NCBI RefSeq assembly: GCF_019740355.2
Contig: NZ_CP091819.1
Span: 496,001 to 560,000 of the forward strand
From: Paracrocinitomix mangrovi
Lineage (GTDB): Bacteria > Bacteroidota > Bacteroidia > Flavobacteriales_D > Crocinitomicaceae
Reading direction: 5' to 3'
DNA: 64,000 nt
Shown here: positions 41,601-49,300 of the stretch, piece by piece
How the letters are laid out: the number at the start of each line of letters is the position of its first letter
How positions within the stretch are numbered: position 1 is the stretch's first letter
The notes under the pieces: model-generated
The model's database searches: none
What the model was told of the DNA's origin: nothing
Seen by the model: the letters and a program-made list of their open reading frames with translations, nothing else
Position numbers and translations under genes: made by a program

Positions 41601-44147
41601 ATTAGTAACTGAAGTTAAAGGATTGGCCCCTCCAATAGTCGTATTGTTTGCGCCATTAATGCTAATCCCTTTTCCGTTGGCTAATGGTGAGCTACCATCA
41701 ATTGTTGCCCCAATGATATTTCCCTGAATATAGTGTGAGTTTGAACCTGAGATGTTTATACCTTCATTAGTATTGTCTGAGATCACATTCCCTGCTGTAG
41801 CAGAACCAATCAAAATTCCAGGAGCTGCACCTGAAAGAATAGAAACTCCTTCAATACTATTACCAAGTGGTGTCATTCCATCTTTTTGCGGACCAATAAT
41901 ATTTCTTCTCATGGTAATATTGGATCCACTGGCAATTACTCTAATCCCATATGAATTACCTGAAATTACATTTCCTGTACCCAAACTTGATCCTCCTATA
42001 TGAATACTGGATGCTGCGGATTCATCTATGATAATTCCAGCAGTGGAGGTTAAGGTTGGTTGTGTCCCAGAAGAATCAGTTCCTATAAAATTATTTTCTA
42101 TTTGTACTTCACTGTACTGACCGATATAAATATTAGCATCAGGGTTAGATGAAATAACATTTCTGTAATCAATTCCAATCCCTCCTATTTTTGCGCTCAC
42201 CCCATTACCAGTACCATCCAAAACAATTCCATACGCATTATTATTTCTAACAGTAAACCCGTCGTATGCCAATCCAATAATATTGTTTTGAACGTCAATA
42301 TTATTTACATCAACAATATAGACACCATCTTGATCATTATCCCCAATAACATTGCGACCACCATAATAGGCAAGTCCAATTTGGCCACTATCTCCTCCAT
42401 TAAAACGAATACCGTGAGAACCATTTGGTCCATTCATAGGATTGATTCCATCTGATGCTATCCCAACAATATTTCCAATTATTTGTGTTCCGGAAGTGTT
42501 CACTGCGTAAACATTTGAGGACCAGTTAAGATTTAGTCCATTTCCACTAATTGTATTTCTTTGCCAGTGAAAAATTCCACCTATTAAATTGTTATTTCCA
42601 GAAATATGAATTCCAGCGTGCCCACTTCCCTTTTCATTGTTGTTTTGTTCAATTCCAATCTCACAACCTCTCACTTTAACAAAGTCATCAACAAGCGATA
42701 CTCCAACTGAACCAAAGCCAGTTACACGGATACCTTCAAGGGTGGAGCCTCCTAAAGATGTTGGGTTAAAAGTAATTCCGGTTGATAAACCATTTTGATT
42801 ATCAATGTTGATTGGGATTATTGCTCCTGTTACACCGGCAGTCCCTTCTGGTGCTGGTCCGGGAATTTGGGATCCTTGTTGAGAATACCCGTCAATTATT
42901 AACGGTTCACCAACTATTAGTGGATTTATTGGAGTGATATTATATGGTGCTCCACCTCCTAAATTAAACTCTACATAATTTAATGGATCTGGAGCTGCTG
43001 ATAAAGCTGCTGCCAAAGTTAAAGGTCCGGTTCCTCCTGATGAAGAGTTTACTCTTAGAGTTGTGTACTCTACTGCACCTGCATCAGGAGTGTTAAAACT
43101 AATTCCTCCATAAAGTATTCTTGGAGCCCTTCTTGTATCAGTTGGGGTTACTCCATCAGGGTTACCAACATCAATTAAAAAACTTGAAGGGTTATTGATT
43201 TTAAAATACTTTAATCCATAACCGTCTATGGCAATACTTGTATTGATTCCTATTAATAGTGAAAATCCATAATTATCAGTACCATTTAAACTTATCGGCA
43301 TTGTTTCACTCGCATAGGTTTGTAATATTACATTCCCTCCATTTGAGGACATTCCGGTTCCAACAAATTGATTATTACTTCCATTTCCCGCGCAAGCATT
43401 ATTTTGAAATATTGTTCCACCTGAACCTGTAGAAGTATATACTTCTCCTCCACCTGCAATTGAACAGGTGTTTTCATAGAAAGTATTGTTCATTAATAAA
43501 ACGGTTCCTGAACCATCATTATATAATGCACCACCATTATTGGATGCAACATTCCCCCAAAACGTACAATTAAAAATACCTGTAGAACCTGAGGCTTTAA
43601 TATGAATTGCTCCTCCACGTGCCGCACTGTTTTGAATAAATGAACAATTGACAATTTCTGTCCCGATACCGAGATTAGAAATAGCTCCTCCTAATCCACC
43701 TGCTGCACTTCCTCCCTCAAATAAACAATTGATAATTCTGTTCACCGTGCCTGATGAACCTGAAGTGTTCAAAATATTGATTGCTCTAGCAGATGTGTTA
43801 CCATTGACATTTAAAAAGCCAAGATTCTCAATACTTATACTAGTTGCTCCATCTAGCTCTATCAAAGCTGTTCCACCAAATGCATTAGAATGAGTAATTG
43901 TATTATGAGCTGGGTAAGGACCAATAATGGTTATGTTATTGGTGTTTGAAATTACAATTGGTGTATTTAATTCAATGGTACCTTTTACATCTATCACAAC
44001 AGTGTCACCGGGAACTGCATTATTGATTCCGTCTCTTAAAGATCCTGTTCCACTATCTGCTAAAGTTTTTACGGGTATAATACCGGCAAAAGTACTAGAT
44101 GCTAATCCTAGAAAAGCCAATAAAAAGATAGATTTCAAGAAATTCAT
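35694..44147 (-). CDS. Giant beta-helix adhesin with type B T9SS sorting domain
   Basis: 2817 residues, 13% of the window. Signal peptide 1-22. Residues about 25-470 start a right-handed parallel beta helix ('ADSGTGSLRDGINNA' opening). From about 480 to 2115 the helix is built of a repeated module of roughly 46-60 residues, N.IGG.....GNVISGN...GI.I.G....N.V..N.IG, of which I count about 26. About 2140-2240 is a closing sandwich. From 2250 to 2720 come several Ig-like/SprB-type modules ('PGSYTVDATYLNGC', 'VTDTTYTPSTLTAGDNYYY'). Residues about 2727-2817 are the gliding-motility C-terminal type B domain ('FSPNSDGVNDFWEIEG', 'VFNRWGD', 'LPAGTYYYVVEV'). Exported by T9SS; role in adhesion or gliding inferred. 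Confidence 0.93.
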   Translation of the reverse strand: MNFLKSIFLLAFLGLASSTFAGIIPVKTLADSGTGSLRDGINNAVPGDTVVIDVKGTIELNTPIVISNTNNITIIGPYPAHNTITHSNAFGGTALIELDGATSISIENLGFLNVNGNTSARAINILNTSGSSGTVNRIINCLFEGGSAAGGLGGAISNLGIGTEIVNCSFIQNSAARGGAIHIKASGSTGIFNCTFWGNVASNNGGALYNDGSGTVLLMNNTFYENTCSIAGGGEVYTSTGSGGTIFQNNACAGNGSNNQFVGTGMSSNGGNVILQTYASETMPISLNGTDNYGFSLLIGINTSIAIDGYGLKYFKINNPSSFLIDVGNPDGVTPTDTRRAPRILYGGISFNTPDAGAVEYTTLRVNSSSGGTGPLTLAAALSAAPDPLNYVEFNLGGGAPYNITPINPLIVGEPLIIDGYSQQGSQIPGPAPEGTAGVTGAIIPINIDNQNGLSTGITFNPTSLGGSTLEGIRVTGFGSVGVSLVDDFVKVRGCEIGIEQNNNEKGSGHAGIHISGNNNLIGGIFHWQRNTISGNGLNLNWSSNVYAVNTSGTQIIGNIVGIASDGINPMNGPNGSHGIRFNGGDSGQIGLAYYGGRNVIGDNDQDGVYIVDVNNIDVQNNIIGLAYDGFTVRNNNAYGIVLDGTGNGVSAKIGGIGIDYRNVISSNPDANIYIGQYSEVQIENNFIGTDSSGTQPTLTSTAGIIIDESAASSIHIGGSSLGTGNVISGNSYGIRVIASGSNITMRRNIIGPQKDGMTPLGNSIEGVSILSGAAPGILIGSATAGNVISDNTNEGINISGSNSHYIQGNIIGATIDGSSPLANGKGISINGANNTTIGGANPLTSVTNTDGNLISGNTTEGIHVFGGSTGTTIIGNYIGIDNGQGAALGNGANGIKVDDADSTKIGAADVDFKNIIGGHSNSGYAGIFLSQDGTNTVVQNNYVGVNQFGNAVFANETGIKIIDTHDALIGGAIGFHNYVAGNSLSGIHVLSPNTEIDGNYVGMGSTGVNNTHANLDGILIETSNIPIGASGARVNSICNNTRHGISILGDVADNNTIDNCLIGMTPSTTALGNGEDGIFISEGDFNKIGTMGSNVIVANDSSGVHISGISQDNQMMQNDIGNYLGVAGFENNKGVFIEGGATGNIVGGTIIGNGNIIMGNTKEGIDILNSNDNIIITNYIGVNPGNTVIPNQVGIKIENSDGTTIGGEDSNGNAKYNVISGNTNEGILINNSDSTFIHGNRIGTNVTGDGALSNNIGIKIVGTSAHNYIGKSGSGIHANTISGNTGVGIQLEGSGVTSNFIYKNKIGASFPGNSSISSQVTGIYLLNGAFDNQIGGDKVLQGNLIGGNINQGVLIENANDNSVLGNIIGLVNGSSQSRGIDIQGSGSTFNTIGSAPYSQFGNVITQNTLSGIVIHNNAANNDVIANYIGIDTVENTSTQFIGVELQSTIGLDNRIGLDVTGGGNVISGNTIGVQIEGSNQYVFNNLIGTNPAGNAGIPNTSFGVYLKDNAQGNQIGGSGVLFKNTISGNNGPGVELEGANTMSNMIEGNRIGVSLDGSTAVPNIYGVEISAGANSNNIGQIVVDGGNIIAGNTLSGIHIKDAGSNSNVIRNNVIGVTHPNLHGIEIANGASLNTIGGIGVNYLNVISGNDSTGIYLHNSTSTMVLNNHIGLLLDGQTPNANAIGILLDQSTANNIGQAAAGGNNVISGNTISGIEMINGANNNFVRNNYLGTGSTGSQVFGGTGNGVGIKINSSVGNTIGGDNTALQGNVICFSNAEGLLIEGSTNTLVYGNNIGISADGNTYLGNLAEGIDVNGSTGTLIGDPGTGLFNSISDNTTGIMLTASVATSIQANFIGNNTQGGLGTVPAGTNDQDYGIVLNSGSNNNTITNNNVISGNGVVGVGIVNPGSSNNYVQGNKIGVDQNGSIAYSNDSVNVYIGSGATSNFIGGNSTEGNIIGGNSQVNVIIEGENTDSNSVSGNYIGVGADQATTYTSAMGIAILDSSSFNTIGGGYAPDLGNYIPFESGHAIYMGNKTSNNLVMGNTIGLFPGTMAAGDIGGSGIRMEGSDWNQIGGLLVGSDSANVITNCAVGVDTKTFLPLNSSYANAIIGNSIYGNDGLGLDIDADQLVEPIDTNQTLGNNGDIDMPVILAAWDCGGTTKVGFEFYSNNAFAGYKVEFYTNSSPDISGYGEGETYLGHWVFNPATNVDTIAIDLGVSLPVGTNLVATITGTLWNTSEFSENFQVTNAPIFNPPTTVTETCLGADNGEIQIDAPGAHYFSIDGGLTLNYGVWGDTLLAPAGSYTVDATYLNGCILSQTVALNPGPALPFNYEIFEDTCGAGNGAIQMDTVITNSNGGSGDYVYTYNNGTTFIDSIIQTNLVAGVYDIALLDTVLGCYSDTVQVIINVLDDLIDESFTYADFCPFDTPLPADIITSGGIWSFEFAPGDGATISASTGEILNPVPGNTYNVIYTVGQCAESDTVIVTAATVDDASFTYDNLCFGSTPNITTVTSGGTWGVLNSGVTIDTVSGEFFASPGVYQITYTTNGTCSNVDTADVEVFAQPMAPQILTTQNVYCPNDTLQPLYVVPMANHTYDWYNDGSLSNSLVTDTTYTPSTLTAGDNYYYLTSVDTNNCKSLADSINLYTADVSGMFAMDDISVCIGSTISLEAFGGETYQWNMSTQITGDLTQNPILAEMVIPEMFIVTITDTNGCVVTDSINVDFLPADSCHVETYNAFSPNSDGVNDFWEIEGIEGFPENTVTVFNRWGDVIISFVNYNNNDVIWNGENKNGKILPAGTYYYVVEVGGSQNQAGWVQIVK

Positions 44148-44269
44148 AGCAAGCAGGTAGTAGTGTTTATTGGAAAATAACGAATCTATTTCCTTTTGAG
44201 TTGGTTAATTATTAGTTAATGAATTAATTGGATGCTAAATTATAAGATTCTGTGAATATTATAACAGTA

Positions 44270-44797
44270 TTAATGAAAAATCACTTCTGTTGCTCCTCCC
44301 ATTCCATATTCACTATAGGAAGCATCATGATATTCAAGGCCAATTTCATGCAAATATCTTAACTTGTTTAAAAAGGCATGAATTTCTGCTTTCAGCACAC
44401 CTTCTCCTTTACCATGAATCAATACAATTCTTTTGGTATTACTGTCTAGAGATTTCTGAACAAAACTTTTACAGACTCCCATTTGTTTCATCAGTATTTC
44501 ATGATTTGTCATGTGCGAATGTGAATCTACTAACTCTTCTATGTGGAGGTCCACTTCAAAATGGCTAAGGGATCTTTTATGCTCGTTAATTTGAGCTTTG
44601 ATTTTGTCATTCAATTCCTTATTGTACAACTGATCATTTCCAAATTTGTAATTTCCTTTAGAAATAACCAGTTCTGTAGGATGATAAGTTCTTTCAAAAC
44701 CATGTTCATCTTCAATAACGATTTCATCCGTACTAACTTGGATTACTTTTCCTTTAATAGTGTCATTGACTACAGCTACCTTGTCACCTAATTTCAT
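44270..44797 (-). CDS. DUF2027/Smr-domain protein
   Basis: 175 residues, cytoplasmic. An N-terminal SH3-like region ('KLGDKVAVVNDTIKGKVIQVS', split in the text) is followed by a Smr domain: 'VDLHIEELVDSH', then 'IVLIHGKGEGVLKAEIHAFL'. The DLH and HGKGxG motifs are intact. Smr domains act as nucleases or nucleic-acid-binding modules in MutS2-type and mRNA-cleavage proteins. This short standalone form is typical of Bacteroidota. Its start overlaps the stop of the upstream site-2 protease gene by 4 nt (ATGA-type overlap). Confidence 0.88.
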   Translation of the reverse strand: MKLGDKVAVVNDTIKGKVIQVSTDEIVIEDEHGFERTYHPTELVISKGNYKFGNDQLYNKELNDKIKAQINEHKRSLSHFEVDLHIEELVDSHSHMTNHEILMKQMGVCKSFVQKSLDSNTKRIVLIHGKGEGVLKAEIHAFLNKLRYLHEIGLEYHDASYSEYGMGGATEVIFH

Positions 44798-45756
44798 TGG
44801 GCTAAATCATAAGTAGTCAAAATTGCATCAACATTGATATATAATAATGCTAATGGTCCTAATAAAGTGATCATGAATAAAACAAAATAGACAAGTCTTT
44901 TCATAATGTTTAAATCAACTTGCACATCTGCTCTAAGAAGTTGTCTAACCTGATCAACTAAGAGTTTTTCATTCTCCCAAAGAACTAAATCATCCGGAAT
45001 GATTTCTTTGATCTTTGGATTATTTTCTAAAAAGATTCTTCTAATTGTCCAGTATTCCCTATCAGATAATTCGTGATAGCTCTTTTTATAATTGACATTT
45101 ATCTCATCTAAATTATCATGGATTCTCTGACTTTTTTGAATACCTCTAACCTTAAAAGACATTAAAAATCCAAAAATAACAATCAGATAAACCTGAAAAT
45201 AAACACCAATACTAATTAAAAGTAAAGAGCTAATTAAAGTGAAATACAATCTAAAACTAGATGAGTTAGGAAAGAATAAAGTCTCAACTACATGACCACC
45301 ATCCAAAGGATCTAACGGTAATAAGTTCAACGAGTTAATCAGAATTAATAAAAGTGAGGCTTCAAATAATAAATTGAATTGTTCTACTTCAATACAATAG
45401 ATAAAACCTATAGAACCTATTAGCAATCCGGGTAAAGGCCCCATCATACTGATCCAATACTTTTGGTTTTGAGAAATTTTAAATTTATCACCACTGACTA
45501 ACGCTCCAAAAATTGGAATAAAAAGCATGTTTACTGATTTATAACCATACTTCTTCATCATTACAAAATGACCCAATTCATGAATTAACAAGATTCCTGT
45601 AATTAATAATATCAATAAGTAATTCTGCGAAAAAAAAAAGAAAAACGCAGCAATAAACAGTAGCATAGTTGATACTGTTTTTCCCCAATTAGGCTTGCTG
45701 TCAGCAAGTGCTAATTCAGGTTTATTAGGAAAGTTATTATCATCAGATTCAAACAT
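44794..45756 (-). CDS. Site-2 protease family membrane metallopeptidase (M50)
   Basis: 320 residues. I use the ATG at 45756; a TTG at 45765 belongs to the -7 box (TAATTTTG) upstream. About six transmembrane helices. The zinc motif HELGH is at 59-63 and the second motif 'NLLPLDPLDGG' near 145-155 carries the metal-binding Asp. The C-terminal part includes a soluble segment (YHELSDREYWTIRRIFLENNP) and two more helices. It should cut membrane-embedded substrates, probably for a stress or envelope pathway. It is paired with the Smr gene in one operon and is divergent from the LolD-like ATPase gene. Confidence 0.88.
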   Translation of the reverse strand: MFESDDNNFPNKPELALADSKPNWGKTVSTMLLFIAAFFFFFSQNYLLILLITGILLIHELGHFVMMKKYGYKSVNMLFIPIFGALVSGDKFKISQNQKYWISMMGPLPGLLIGSIGFIYCIEVEQFNLLFEASLLLILINSLNLLPLDPLDGGHVVETLFFPNSSSFRLYFTLISSLLLISIGVYFQVYLIVIFGFLMSFKVRGIQKSQRIHDNLDEINVNYKKSYHELSDREYWTIRRIFLENNPKIKEIIPDDLVLWENEKLLVDQVRQLLRADVQVDLNIMKRLVYFVLFMITLLGPLALLYINVDAILTTYDLAQ

Positions 45757-45762
45757 CACTTT

Positions 45763-45770
45763 CAAAATTA
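45763..45770 (-). promoter_or_regulatory. Perfect -7 element TAATTTTG, 6 nt before an ATG
   Basis: On the minus strand TAATTTTG-AAAGTG-ATG for the site-2 protease gene. This exact match also explains the rejected TTG start. Confidence 0.5.
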
Positions 45771-45792
45771 CAGAGAATTTGTGAATTCTGTC

Positions 45793-45800
45793 TATTTTTA
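45793..45800 (+). promoter_or_regulatory. -7-like element TATTTTTA, 4 nt before an ATG
   Basis: TATTTTTA-GCCA-ATG before the LolD-like gene, one mismatch to the consensus. Together with the minus-strand box at 45763-45770 it forms a compact divergent promoter pair in a 48-bp gap. Confidence 0.35.
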
Positions 45801-45804
45801 GCCA

Positions 45805-46458
45805 ATGTTAGTTGCTAAAGGAATATACAAAAGTTATGGTGATTTGCCAATACTGAAAGGTATCGATTTATCTGTTGAAAAACAAGAAGTTGTTTGCATT
45901 GTTGGAGCGTCTGGTGCAGGTAAGACAACTTTGCTTCAAATTATGGGTACTTTGGACAGACCGGACCAAGGCTCTTTGTATCTTAACGATACTAACTTAC
46001 TAGAGCTTTCTGGAAAGAAATTAGCAGCTTTTAGAAACAAGAAACTTGGTTTTATCTTTCAATTTCACCAATTGCTTCCTGAATTTAATGCGATTGAGAA
46101 TGTTATTTTGCCTGCTATTTTGGGTGATGTATCAAAAGCAGAAGCCATGCAAAAAGGAGAAGAATTACTTTCATTTCTGGGATTAAAGGACAGGTTAACG
46201 CATAAACCTTCCCAACTTTCAGGTGGTGAACAGCAAAGAGTGGCAGTAGCAAGAGCTTTGATTAATTCTCCTGAAGTAATTTTTGCTGACGAACCTTCAG
46301 GAAATCTAGATTCAAAAAATTCAAGAGAACTTCATGAGTTATTTTTTAAACTCAAAGAAGAAATGGGTCAAACATTTGTAATTGTTACCCATAATCCAGA
46401 GTTGGCTAATATGGCTGACAAGAAATACGAAATGAAAGACGGATTGATTGTTCAATGA
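45805..46458 (+). CDS. lolD: ABC transporter ATP-binding protein, LolD-like
   Basis: 217 residues, a complete nucleotide-binding domain: Walker A GASGAGKT at 34-41, Q-loop '[10 protein letters not shown]' (near 86), signature [15 protein letters not shown] near 137, Walker B '[13 protein letters not shown]' near 158 and the H-loop 'FVIVTHN' near 190. Length and the 'QFHQLLPEF' segment fit LolD/MacB-type ATPases, which power lipoprotein release or mechanotransmission with a separate permease. No permease gene is in the window. The gene opens a rightward cluster: ATGA overlap to the next gene. Confidence 0.85.
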   Translation: MLVAKGIYKSYGDLPILKGIDLSVEKQEVVCIVGASGAGKTTLLQIMGTLDRPDQGSLYLNDTNLLELSGKKLAAFRNKKLGFIFQFHQLLPEFNAIENVILPAILGDVSKAEAMQKGEELLSFLGLKDRLTHKPSQLSGGEQQRVAVARALINSPEVIFADEPSGNLDSKNSRELHELFFKLKEEMGQTFVIVTHNPELANMADKKYEMKDGLIVQ

Positions 46459-47204
46459 AATCAGCTGAAATCAAAGCCTTTCTAGAAGAAAAAGTTATAG
46501 CTTTTAATCATGAGGCTTTTATTGAAAATGACCCCATTATTATCCCTCATCAATTTGAACAAAAAGAGGATATTGAGATCATAGGTTTTATAGTAGCAAC
46601 CATAGCCTGGGGGAATAGAGCCAGCATCATAAAAAATGGTTATAAACTAATGGAGATCATGGGTAATCAACCTTATGAATTCATTAAATCATATAATCAA
46701 TCTCCTGATGACTTGACTTTTGTACACAGAACCTTTAATAATGTTGATTTAGATTTCTTTTTTAGATCATTACAGAACATCTATCTAAACAAAGGCGGAT
46801 TAGAAAGTGTTTTTTCTTCTAATCTTAATGCAAAGGAAAGTATTATGCATTTTAGAGAAGTATTCTTAGAAGTTCCTCACGAAAAAAGAAGTGAGAAACA
46901 TCTTGCGAATCCTGAGAAAGGATCTTCTGCCAAGAGAATTAATATGTTCTTAAGATGGATGGTACGAAATGATAAAAAAGGTGTTGATTTTGGTTTATGG
47001 ACCAAACATGACACAGCTAAGCTTTACATTCCTTTAGATGTGCATACAGCCAATGCTGCCCGAAAGCTAAAATTGATAAAACGAAACGCTAATGATTGGA
47101 AAGCATTAGAGGAATTAATGCTTCATTTACAGAGGTTTGATCCTAAAGATCCTTGTAAATATGATTACGCATTATTTGGTGTATCTATCAACAAAGAAAT
47201 TTAA
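46455..47204 (+). CDS. TIGR02757 family protein (DUF2400)
   Basis: 249 residues. The TIGR02757 signature is 'DPIIIPHQF' followed by '[22 protein letters not shown]' (quoted in part: [10 protein letters not shown]) and '[26 protein letters not shown]' ([11 protein letters not shown]). These conserved segments are helical; the family resembles a HhH-type DNA glycosylase fold, and its function is not established. The ATG overlaps the LolD-like gene stop by 4 nt. Full length. Confidence 0.9.
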   Translation: MKSAEIKAFLEEKVIAFNHEAFIENDPIIIPHQFEQKEDIEIIGFIVATIAWGNRASIIKNGYKLMEIMGNQPYEFIKSYNQSPDDLTFVHRTFNNVDLDFFFRSLQNIYLNKGGLESVFSSNLNAKESIMHFREVFLEVPHEKRSEKHLANPEKGSSAKRINMFLRWMVRNDKKGVDFGLWTKHDTAKLYIPLDVHTANAARKLKLIKRNANDWKALEELMLHLQRFDPKDPCKYDYALFGVSINKEI

Positions 47205-47227
47205 CACTTTTTTAGAACGAAAATCGC

Positions 47228-47235
47228 CATATTTG
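47228..47235 (+). promoter_or_regulatory. -7-like element CATATTTG, 4 nt before an ATG
   Basis: CATATTTG-TGTC-ATG ahead of the BatA-like gene in the 35-nt gap after the TIGR02757 gene. First base differs from the consensus. Could give an internal, nearly leaderless start within the cluster. Confidence 0.3.
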
Positions 47236-47239
47236 TGTC

Positions 47240-49297
47240 ATGAGTTTTGTCTATCCGAATTTTCTTTGGGCCTACCTTCTGATAGCTATTCCGATAATTG
47301 TTCATTTATTCAATTTCAGGAGATATAAAACCATTTACTTTTCTAGAGTTGAATTTTTAAAAGAAGTAACTGAAGATTCAAAGTCAGGTTTAAAGCTTAA
47401 ACATTTATTGGTGCTAATAAGTAGGATTTTAGCCATAATTTGTTTAGTCACGGCTTTTGCTCAACCATATATTCCACTTGAAGATGCCGCTAACATAGAG
47501 AATATCACTAGTGTCTATATTGATAATTCGTACAGTATGGAGGCGGAAGGAAAAGACGGTAACTTGTTGAACGAAGCAAAGAATCAAGCCATTGATGTTG
47601 TACGATCAATGGATGAAAATGAGCGAATTAATTTAATCACCTCTGACCTACTCTCTAAACATCAAAGATTTTATAGTAAAAGTGAGGTAATTGATATGAT
47701 AAAAGAGATTGAATTCTCGGCAAAATCTACTTCATTGACAAATGTACTTTCACTTCAACTTGATTTATTCAACGGTGCGGCAGACAAAGCAAACAAAAGA
47801 ATATTTCTATTCTCAGATTTTCAAAAAAGTAGCAATGATTTAACGGATTTTAAAAGAGAAGGTGTATCTACTTTTTATTATCAGGCTGAGGCGCAAAACA
47901 AAGGGAATGTATATATAGATTCAGTTTGGTTCCAAACACCAGTTCACAGGGTGAATACACCGATAGATATCTTCTTTAGAATCTACAATGAAACAGATGA
48001 AGAACAAATTGATTTACCTGTTAATTTGAGTATTGACGGAAGTAATCCTGGTCCAAAAAGGATAAATGTACCTGCCAATTCATTTGTTGATGAAAAAATC
48101 ACCTTCACTGAAAAAGGTACAGGAATCAAGAATGGGAAGTTGACGATAACAACTAATCAATTGTTTTTTGATGATGAGTTTTATTTCTCATATGAAATCA
48201 AAGAGGAAGTGAAGATTTTATTGATAACTGATGCTACTGAGAAGAATATCAACATAGAGCAGTTGTACGGTTTAGATGACTATTACAATTGTCAAACAAC
48301 CAGTATTAACACTGTTAGTCAGGAAGATTTTAAGGGTAAAGAATTAATCATATTTCAAAATGTGAATAATATTCCTTCTGGTTTAATGGATATTATCAAT
48401 GATGGTTTAAAAAGTGGTATAACTGTAATGTTTATTCCTGGTAAAAACATCAATATGAATAATTGGGATGGATTCATGTCACAATACAATTTACCAACCT
48501 TTTTGCCGCTTGATTCAAGCAGTGCGTCATTGAGTTATTTTAATGATGATGACCCACTTTACACTGGTGTTTTTGAAGGCAAACCGAGTAATTTTAAACA
48601 TCCAAAATTGAAAGCAAACTATGACTTGTTTATCAGCAATGCTAACAATTTCATTACCTTATTTGGAACCGGTCCTACAAATCCATTTTTGTATTATTCA
48701 AAACAATTGAACGGTAAAATCATTGTAATGACTGCTCCTTTGGATTTAGCTTATTCTGATTTTCAAATCCATGCATTATTTGCCGCCACCATGCTGCGTT
48801 TTGCTGAAACCGCTTCTTTCCAGAAACCACTTTACATGGAGATTGGGAATATGGGTAATTTCCCTTTAAATACTGAAATTGATGAAAAGGCTCAAGTAAG
48901 ATTAATCAACAAAGAGTTTGAAGTTGATGTAATACCATTAGTGGTTAATACAGAATCTAGTAGAGCAATCTCCTTCAGTCACATGGAAGATCAATTAAAA
49001 CAAGCGGGGATATATGACTTGACCAATGAAAAGGATTTTAAAGAAAAAATTGCCATTAATTATAGCAGAAATGAGTCTGTAACAGAATGCTTTGAGAATG
49101 AAGAAATTAAAGAAAGTTTTGAGTCTGTGGGATGGCAGAATGCACAGCCTTTAGCTGTGAATGATTCAGGAACTGTTGAAATTAATCAGATTGATGCTAA
49201 AGAATACTGGAGAATTCTGCTAATTTTGGGTCTGATATTTCTAGCAATAGAAATTCTCATTTTGAGATTGTGGAACGTCATTAAGTTTTCAAAGTAA
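47240..49297 (+). CDS. BatA-like membrane protein with VWA domain
   Basis: 685 residues. The N-terminus is the BatA domain (two transmembrane helices around the cytoplasmic 'FNFRRYKTIYFSRVEFL', about 1-75). A von Willebrand A domain follows (about 85-215), with MIDAS motif 'DNSYSM' (DxSxS) at its start and a further Thr/Asp later. Beta-sandwich domains lie at about 230-330 and a GATase-like part at about 340-560. A final transmembrane helix is at about 660-680. Such proteins occur near aerotolerance-type operons and are thought to act in envelope or stress function. The gene is spaced 3 nt from the dihydroorotase-like gene. Confidence 0.88.
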   Translation: MSFVYPNFLWAYLLIAIPIIVHLFNFRRYKTIYFSRVEFLKEVTEDSKSGLKLKHLLVLISRILAIICLVTAFAQPYIPLEDAANIENITSVYIDNSYSMEAEGKDGNLLNEAKNQAIDVVRSMDENERINLITSDLLSKHQRFYSKSEVIDMIKEIEFSAKSTSLTNVLSLQLDLFNGAADKANKRIFLFSDFQKSSNDLTDFKREGVSTFYYQAEAQNKGNVYIDSVWFQTPVHRVNTPIDIFFRIYNETDEEQIDLPVNLSIDGSNPGPKRINVPANSFVDEKITFTEKGTGIKNGKLTITTNQLFFDDEFYFSYEIKEEVKILLITDATEKNINIEQLYGLDDYYNCQTTSINTVSQEDFKGKELIIFQNVNNIPSGLMDIINDGLKSGITVMFIPGKNINMNNWDGFMSQYNLPTFLPLDSSSASLSYFNDDDPLYTGVFEGKPSNFKHPKLKANYDLFISNANNFITLFGTGPTNPFLYYSKQLNGKIIVMTAPLDLAYSDFQIHALFAATMLRFAETASFQKPLYMEIGNMGNFPLNTEIDEKAQVRLINKEFEVDVIPLVVNTESSRAISFSHMEDQLKQAGIYDLTNEKDFKEKIAINYSRNESVTECFENEEIKESFESVGWQNAQPLAVNDSGTVEINQIDAKEYWRILLILGLIFLAIEILILRLWNVIKFSK

Positions 49298-49300
49298 AGC

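Noticed and set aside
39365-43893. Several plus-strand open frames inside the giant adhesin (for example 40828-41112, 41752-42003, 43648-43893)
   Set aside because: They are by-products of the repetitive, Gly/Asn/Ile-rich sense sequence and show repeated Pro/Leu-rich composition without starts or promoters.
35694-44147. CRISPR-like regularity in the adhesin gene
   Set aside because: The units are coding, diverged in sequence and continuous in frame; there are no identical repeats separated by unique spacers.
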